Shown in pieces: positions 58,749 through 64,000 of a stretch of 64,000 bases of DNA. Under the pieces are notes generated by a model. The model did not search any database. It was not told the origin of the DNA and was given only the letters and a program-made list of their open reading frames with translations. The position numbers and the translations under genes were made by a program. Source of the stretch: Blasia pusilla (Eukaryota > Marchantiophyta > Marchantiopsida > Blasiales). Each line of letters begins with the position of its first letter. The stretch's first letter is position 1. The stretch lies in NCBI GenBank assembly GCA_050084515.1, contig CM114272.1, positions 54,684,001 through 54,748,000 of the forward strand. The letters run 5' to 3'.

Positions 58749-60110
58749 ACCACTACTACTGCTCGCACTTCCCCGTTCTTCCGAACCCTGGAAGAACGCC
58801 GTGATGACAAACCCTGTCTCACCCGCTCAAGCACTCAGACTCACCGAGAGTCTTCCACACGCCTCACTAGCTCACCTATGCTAACATCAATCCCGTGATG
58901 ACATACCCGGCCTCACGCACACTCAACACTCAGGCTCACCATGAGCCTCCCAGCTGACTCACCTAACGTAGCGACACTCTCTCGGGTCATACACGCGACC
59001 CCTACTTGGAAACCGCCGTATATCCACCAACATGCTAAACATGAAAAGAATCTACACTCGTCACCATCACTACACCCACCTAGCACCAGCTACTACCCGA
59101 TACCCAACACTCTCAATCACACACGACAAGTGGGGGAAAAGGGACTCGAATGGGTAATCTGATCACGCCCTCCAACTTGCTGCACCATCAACATGCACTC
59201 CTCCACGTGATATGATAACCTCCGCAACACAACACCCTCCTCGACCAACACGTCGATCCTCCCGTCAACAGATGCGAACAACCTGTTGGCATCATGTGCA
59301 CTGCCTCTCCATCGTCAACTCTTGCAACGCCGTGTCGCGCCCCAAAAACATCATGTCGCGCAAACCTCTCCGTCCATCCCCACACGCGGCATGTAACCTG
59401 ACTCAACCTGGTTGGCTCCCAACCATATCTTCCCTTCCGACTACGTCTCACTTTACCACGTCACTCCCGCCAACTGTGGTACCATGTCGGACTACGCTAC
59501 CACGTTCAGCCCCTGCAACTCCACCACATCCGGTCCTACCACGTTGGAGGGGGAAAAACCTGGCCCGCGGCCCTATGCGGGCCCCTTGGGCCCTAAATGC
59601 GGGGGAAAAGGGGGGCTAGCCCGCACCCCTATGGGCTTCCCCAACTTTTGGGGAGGGAGTAATAAATGAGGGGGGGAGGGGGCGCGTTTAGGGTCCGCGC
59701 CGGTTGCCGCTCGTCAACGCCCGTCGCCGCCCATCAGCGCCCGTCCCCGCCCGTCAGCGCTCGTCAACGCCCGTCGCCCTAACCCTAGCCTTTGCGACCT
59801 AACCTAGCCGTCTTTACTTGACAGCCCCCCGGCGGCTATAAGACCCAAACCTGACCTTTTCTTCTCTCTCCCGACACCCTCACTCGCGTACACCCGCCAC
59901 CCCACCGCACACTACACTCGGTTGCTGTCCCACGTCAATCCGTACCAGCAAAATCTGAGAAAAATGGACAGCGCTTCCGCCCACGGCCTTCCGAACAGAA
60001 AAATGACAAATACGATGCCAACCAACGTCTCCACGGGCTCCCGACCAAGACAACTCGCTTGCCTACCTGCAAACAATGAATTCCCACCAGCCCCCTGACA
60101 TCTTTCTCAT
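58749..60110 (-). other. Long leader of gypsy element 3
   Basis: Non-coding; GC- and C-rich on the plus strand at 59,500-59,800. Contains the minisatellite at 59,702-59,785. No primer-binding site of the TGG type is visible. Confidence 0.5.
59702..59785. repeat. GC-rich minisatellite, about 12-bp unit
   Basis: About seven copies of CGCCCGTCxxCG / CGCTCGTCAACG-type units in tandem within the element 3 leader. Confidence 0.7.
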
Positions 60111-60540
60111 GTTAAAATAAAGAGTAGTAAAAACGGCACACCCGGCCTAAAACTCCACTCCTCAATCTACATCGACATATTGAGCCTCGTCCACCCTGTC
60201 CTATCAAGGAATCCGGACCCTAGCACCCTAGTCCTTTCTCACACACATACAAGGGAGGTGCTCCAACGGCCCAACATGAGAAAGATGGTTTAGGAAAGCC
60301 ATATTCCTCTCTTATATAGGGTTGGGAAGAGCCAAAAGGCTCCTCCTAAAAATAGCCCTCTCCTTGATAGCCTACGTGCACAGGTTACCAGGGGCGAGTG
60401 ACTTGGTCAACAAGTCACCCAACTGTGAAAGACCTTAACATGAAAGTTGTTAGAAACAACGTTCCTGACACAATAGACCTATCCTCAACCTTATCCGACA
60501 ATGTGGGACAAAGTTACACTCAAGATAGTCCGCTGTACAT
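60111..60540 (-). repeat. 5' leader block of element 3 (truncated)
   Basis: Matches 51,752-52,180. Ends at TAGTCCGCTG, where plus-strand integrase-bearing sequence begins. The 5' LTR expected beyond it is missing. Confidence 0.7.
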
Positions 60541-60589
60541 GCATTTTAGGCCATGCACAAATCCCTATTTATTAAAAAGTCATGTCAAT

Positions 60590-61461
60590 ATGTTAGGTTA
60601 TCGTTGGAGTTTAGACTTTGCGGGACCTTTACCATTGACGGGGCATCATCATAGGTACGTGTTGGTCATGGTGGAGCATTTCTCCAAGTGGATAGAGTTG
60701 GTGGCACTACCAGACGAGGCGAGCAAGGGAACAACTTATGCATTTCTAGATCGTGTCCTTAATCACTTTGGTGCACCGGCGGAGGTATTGACTGACTAGG
60801 GTACCGAGTAGAGGGGAGAGTTTCAGTCCTTGTGTGATAAGGCGCTGATAGATCACCGCACCACGTCCAAAGATTATCCTGAGGCGGATGGGTTGGCGGA
60901 GAGAGTGGTACAGACGGTGAAGAGAGGATTGCGCAAGTATGGCTTGCAGTGGGGATAGTTGAGGGAGTGAGACCTACAGTTGCCATGGTTGGCTATGGGT
61001 TATCGCTTTAGTCGTCAGGCATCCTTGGCGTCATTTTCACCGTACTTTTTGCTCTTTGGGAGAGAGCCAGATTTACTTGCAGCGATTCGACGTGACATGG
61101 CAGAGGTGTTAGATCTTGATGATCTAGATGTGTGGGTATAAGCATGTTCTCAGAGGGCAAAAGTTTTTCGTAGAGTTATGCCTATGGCCTTTAAGAACTT
61201 AGCTATTGCCCAACATAGAGATACATTGAGGTACGCGACCATTCGTGGAGGAGGTTATCGTCCAGGGATTAGGAGGTTTCATCTTGGAGATTACGTGTAT
61301 TTACAGCAGGCGGCATCCACGACGCTAGATGTCACTGTATGGCGCATGATCCTACGTGTGCGCGAGGTATTACCGATCGGAGTCCTCATGTTGGAGGGAC
61401 GGGATGGTATGGTTTGGAAGGATCATGTGCGCAATTGTGCGCCATGTCATCTTCCAAACGT
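60590..61461 (+). pseudogene. Gypsy integrase core and C-terminus
   Basis: LGYRWSLDFAGPLPLTG keeps the first catalytic Asp, EVLTD the second, and YPEADGLAERVVQTVKRG the Glu, so the D-D-E set is present. Then LLFGREPDLLAAIRRDMAEV and the tail RVREVLPIGVLMLEGRDG. Stops occur right after EVLTD, in KYGLQWG*LRE*, and in WV*ACS; several fit CAG/CAA-to-TAG/TAA or TGG-to-TGA changes. The zinc N-terminus is missing. No chromodomain is recognisable at the end. Confidence 0.85.
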
Positions 61462-62739
61462 TGTCGTATAGTAAAATCAACCAGTATGTAAATTCCTTCG
61501 TCATTAAGTGTTAGATAGAGTTTCATTAGTATTAAGTGAATTGGCTTAGAAAAAGGAAATTCTTATGTTTAAACCTCTTTATGGTGCCTCTTTTATGCGG
61601 GCCCAACTTTAGAAAAAGAGGTAATAAATAAAATATGACTTTATAAAAGTAAAGTAGTTGCTTTAATGAAAAGAAAAAGTAGTCTTGGTTGGTGGCTAGG
61701 TTAGTTGGGGTAATTTGGAAAGTATCAAGTGGGTAAAAGAGGATATTTTGGAAGAGATAAGAGGAAATCTACTTGTGTCAAATTGTGATTGGCTAAGCCT
61801 TGAGAAGAAGCCATCTGGCACAAGATAAGATAAGCTCTATTTCGTACTCTTGTGGATCCCTTGTGAGTATATAAAGAGGAGGGACCTTCAAGGGTTCGTC
61901 ACCTTCTATTCCACATCTTGAGTCTCTCGTGTCTTTCTTGAGTGTATGGCTTTGGGATTGTTTGCTCTTCCAATGAGAGTGGATCACCCCTCTTGGGAGA
62001 GTAACTTGATCATGGTCTATTCTTCGAGAGGTTTCTAGAGTGTGGTGTGTGTGTGTGTGTGTGGAGATGAGAGGTTTGTCACCTTAGAGGAGTTTAGTCA
62101 TACTAAAATAGTGAATGTTTTGGCTTGTTACTTCCCCAATGAGAGTGGATTACCCCTCTTAGGAGAATAATTCCGCCAAAACCCATTCTTGAGGAGAGTA
62201 AAGAATGTCTGTCAAGCATGGATAGGGGTGGAGCACGAGTTGTGCCCGACTTTCCTTTCCTCAATCCATACCATATCAAGGTACTCTTTGTAGATAAACA
62301 CTGGTTTACTCGATATTTAGTTTATCACTTTGGGGAGGCGTTCATGAACCAGGTCATGCAATCTCCAACTCCGGTGATTCTTCCTATCGTCACAGATGGA
62401 AGGATATGGGATTGTACTTTGTATGTCCTTATATAGCGATCCATGGATGTCAATAGGCTTGCTCAAGTAGGGTTTAACACTAGTTGTGCTATCTTCCTTG
62501 TGTACAAGCGTAAAATAGTTTATAGGGATTTTATAGTTATGAATTTCGGGGTCCGATGTTACGAAGAAGTGATCGCCTCGACACTTCCATTTGTGATACC
62601 TATCATGAGAGAATGGAGAATGTACATCATAATTTTGTATTGAAAAAGGATAACTTCTTAGAGAGTTCACCTTGCATCGACCGCATCTATCGCAGCTAGA
62701 AGGCCCGCCCTTGCTCGAAGAAAGGCTCTCGACACGACA
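61462..62739. mobile_element. 1,278-bp TG...CA insertion, probably a solo LTR of another family
   Basis: Begins TGTCGTATAG and ends GACACGACA, so it has 6-bp inverted ends TGTCGT/ACGACA. It is flanked by a perfect 4-bp target duplication ACGT (61,458-61,461 and 62,740-62,743). Removing it restores the gypsy sequence CAAACG-TAGATGGG. A TATA-like GTATATAAAGAGG lies at about 61,867. Two related stretches with CCAATGAGAGTGGATxACCCC occur about 164 bp apart (61,970 and 62,133). Short frames at 62,218-62,643 have no recognisable domain. Orientation is inferred from the TATA as plus. Confidence 0.65.
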
Positions 62740-63011
62740 ACGTAGATGGGACGGTGGATCCGAGCTTGGGAGTGGTACCTGCAGGCTTGAGGTGTATGTT
62801 GTGCGGATCTGCGAGGGGTGCAGCCACCATGTTGGTATGTGATGGTTCTTCTCGAGGGTGGCATATGTCATGTCTGACCCCCCCTCTTGATGTTGTTCCC
62901 ACGGGACGATGGATGTGTCCGAGATGTGTATAGGGTAGTAGGTCATGTTAGAGAGATGTGATATTTTCTATCTAGAGTTGGAGGGATCCAACTGCCAGTT
63001 AGGGGGGCGGT

Positions 63012-63147
63012 TGTGTGATCTCCATGTATATGTATGAGTTGATTTTTATACATGTGTGGATCGACCCATGTGTGGGGAAGATCGGTGTTATGTGGTGTAG
63101 ATGTGACCAACGATGTATGTTGTGTAGCGATATATATGCGCACGACA
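63012..63147 (+). repeat. Gypsy 3' LTR of element 4 (136 bp)
   Basis: TGTGTGATCTCC ... GCGCACGACA, following the PPT; matches 51,616-51,751 and 52,236-52,371 in reverse. Confidence 0.8.
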
Positions 63148-63329
63148 CTTTCCTTGATCTTGTAGATAATAATGCACTTCAAAACATATAGTATTATCAA
63201 TCGCATCATCAACGGGAAGATTAGGAATCCCTATGTTGTGCAATGGAAGAGTTTCGGAAGAGGTCAAAATTATAGTTCATATGTTGATTGGTTCATAAAA
63301 GATACAATTAGGATGAAAACAAATGATGT

Positions 63330-64000
63330 AAGAAGTGGTATTAATGAATTTTTACCTGGCGTCGTTCATATAAGAGATCTTATACCATTGGAACCAAGAA
63401 TTGGCTCCATAATGTAGCATGTTGAACAAGTGTGTTGTACGGTAGAATAGTTGCAAATAGTCGGCGAAGTGAAGAACCTGTACGAATGATAGAAGCTTCT
63501 TCAAAGCAAGAGAACACTTCCCTATCATCCTCAAGAAGTCATAGTTGAATAGCAACTTCCTTGAATGTAGGACATAATAACCCTTGAATCGTTCTTAAGC
63601 ATTCTTATGTAGTTGCTCCTCAAACATGATGGAGGAGCAATCTCAACCAACTATGTTCTCCTTCACCCATGAAAAAGTTACATAAATTTGCTCATCACAA
63701 TATAAATACATCGCTTTAGAGGATAGTATATAAAAGCAAATATAAACAAAGATTTTTTACCTATACGAGTAAGGTATAAATGGCCAATAGGATGGCCACA
63801 ACAATTTACTTTTTGTACCCTACAAATCCATTTCTTTTTACTCCAAGGATAATATGAAGGAAAATTTATATATAGATATTTTTGGGTACTGAAGTTAGAT
63901 AGATTGGTTGCAAACCATTGGGTCAAAGTTGCCTCTCTTTTTTGTTGCAAAATATCTTCAAGAGCCTCAACATCATTGAAGTAGACTATTTGTTGCTCTG
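63330..64000 (-). pseudogene. Helitron Rep/helicase remnant, runs off the window
   Basis: On the minus strand, 63,678-64,000 reads IVYFNDVEALEDILQQKREA, TLTQWFATN, LYINFPSYYPWSKKKWICRV and then IGHLYLT, the conserved block at the start of the Helitron helicase region. Further left, in changing frames, come LRTIQGLLCPTFKEVAIQL and LLEDDREVFSCFEEAS with LRRLFATIL. The usual helitron strings are LRTVNG..PTFK..C..LGLL-DDREW and LRxLFxTLL. Frameshifts and stops show it is dead. The helicase motifs proper would lie to the left and are absent, so it is truncated. Confidence 0.65.

Larger units (their letters stand above)
51616..60540 (-). mobile_element. Ty3/gypsy element 3 with DNA methyltransferase (best preserved)
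   Basis: Minus-strand order: leader block, long leader, gag capsid, two zinc-knuckle-like sites, protease, cytosine-5 methyltransferase, RT, RNase H, C-terminal integrase, PPT, then LTR-leader-LTR. LTRs are 136 bp, a different subfamily from elements 1 and 2. Most of the integrase is deleted (junction near 52,895) and the 5' LTR is lost: at 60,540 the leader abuts an inverted gypsy fragment. Frames are long but contain stops, so it is inactive. Confidence 0.9.
60541..63147 (+). mobile_element. Inverted gypsy fragment (element 4): integrase, 3' UTR, LTR
   Basis: Plus-strand 3' part of a related element: integrase (60,590-61,460), 3' untranslated sequence (62,740-63,000), PPT AGGGGGGCGG (63,001-63,010) and a single 136-bp LTR (63,012-63,147). 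Unlike the other 3' ends it has no leader-LTR extension. A 1,278-bp insertion splits it. It stands head-to-head with element 3. Confidence 0.85.

Noticed and set aside
51600-63150. CRISPR-like or bacterial repeat array suggested by the many TGTCGTGCGCATAC copies
   Set aside because: These are LTR copies of the gypsy family at irregular spacing in eukaryotic DNA.

Overview
The window is nuclear DNA of a land plant or close streptophyte. Evidence: spliced genes with GT-AG introns, a phytyl-ester-synthase-type plastid acyltransferase gene, a eukaryotic tRNA-Leu(AAG), Ty1/copia and Ty3/gypsy elements nested in one another, and plant-type Helitron ends. The retroelement load and gene style suggest a non-seed plant (bryophyte, lycophyte or fern), but the sequence alone does not settle this. 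Only two protein-coding host genes are convincing; most of the rest is transposable elements and their debris.

Layout. 1-4.5 kb: gene-free, with short Helitron-like elements and a tandem repeat. 4.5-13.4 kb: gypsy element 1 (minus strand), decayed, carrying a copia solo LTR. 14.2-21.5 kb: an unrecognised multi-exon plus-strand gene ending in three well-defined exons. 22.5 kb: tRNA-Leu(AAG). 23.9-36.5 kb: gypsy element 2 (minus), interrupted by a complete but inactive copia element and closed on its right by an inverted gypsy 3' end. 36.8-40.5 kb: LINE debris and a possible orphan exon. 40.6-47.7 kb: a minus-strand phytyl ester synthase / diacylglycerol acyltransferase-like gene that I resolved into 14 phase-consistent exons (773 codons). 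49-51.6 kb: AT-rich DNA with a small Helitron. 51.6-60.5 kb: gypsy element 3 (minus), the best preserved. 60.5-63.1 kb: an inverted gypsy fragment (plus) supplying an integrase core, broken by a 1.28-kb solo-LTR-like insertion. 63.3-64 kb: a Helitron helicase remnant running off the edge.

The main discovery is in the gypsy elements. All three minus-strand copies encode, between protease and reverse transcriptase, a cytosine-5 DNA methyltransferase domain with motifs I, IV, VI, VIII and X in canonical order. The layout is LTR - leader - gag - zinc knuckle - protease - C5 methyltransferase - RT - RNase H - integrase - PPT - LTR. The family has short LTRs (126 or 136 bp, TG...CA). Most 3' ends carry an unusual LTR-leader-LTR module. 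All copies here are inactive: stops, deletions, damaged motif I, or a lost catalytic cysteine. Several stops look like C-to-T changes at CAG sites, as expected from methylated CHG cytosines, so an element carrying a methyltransferase seems itself to have been heavily methylated.
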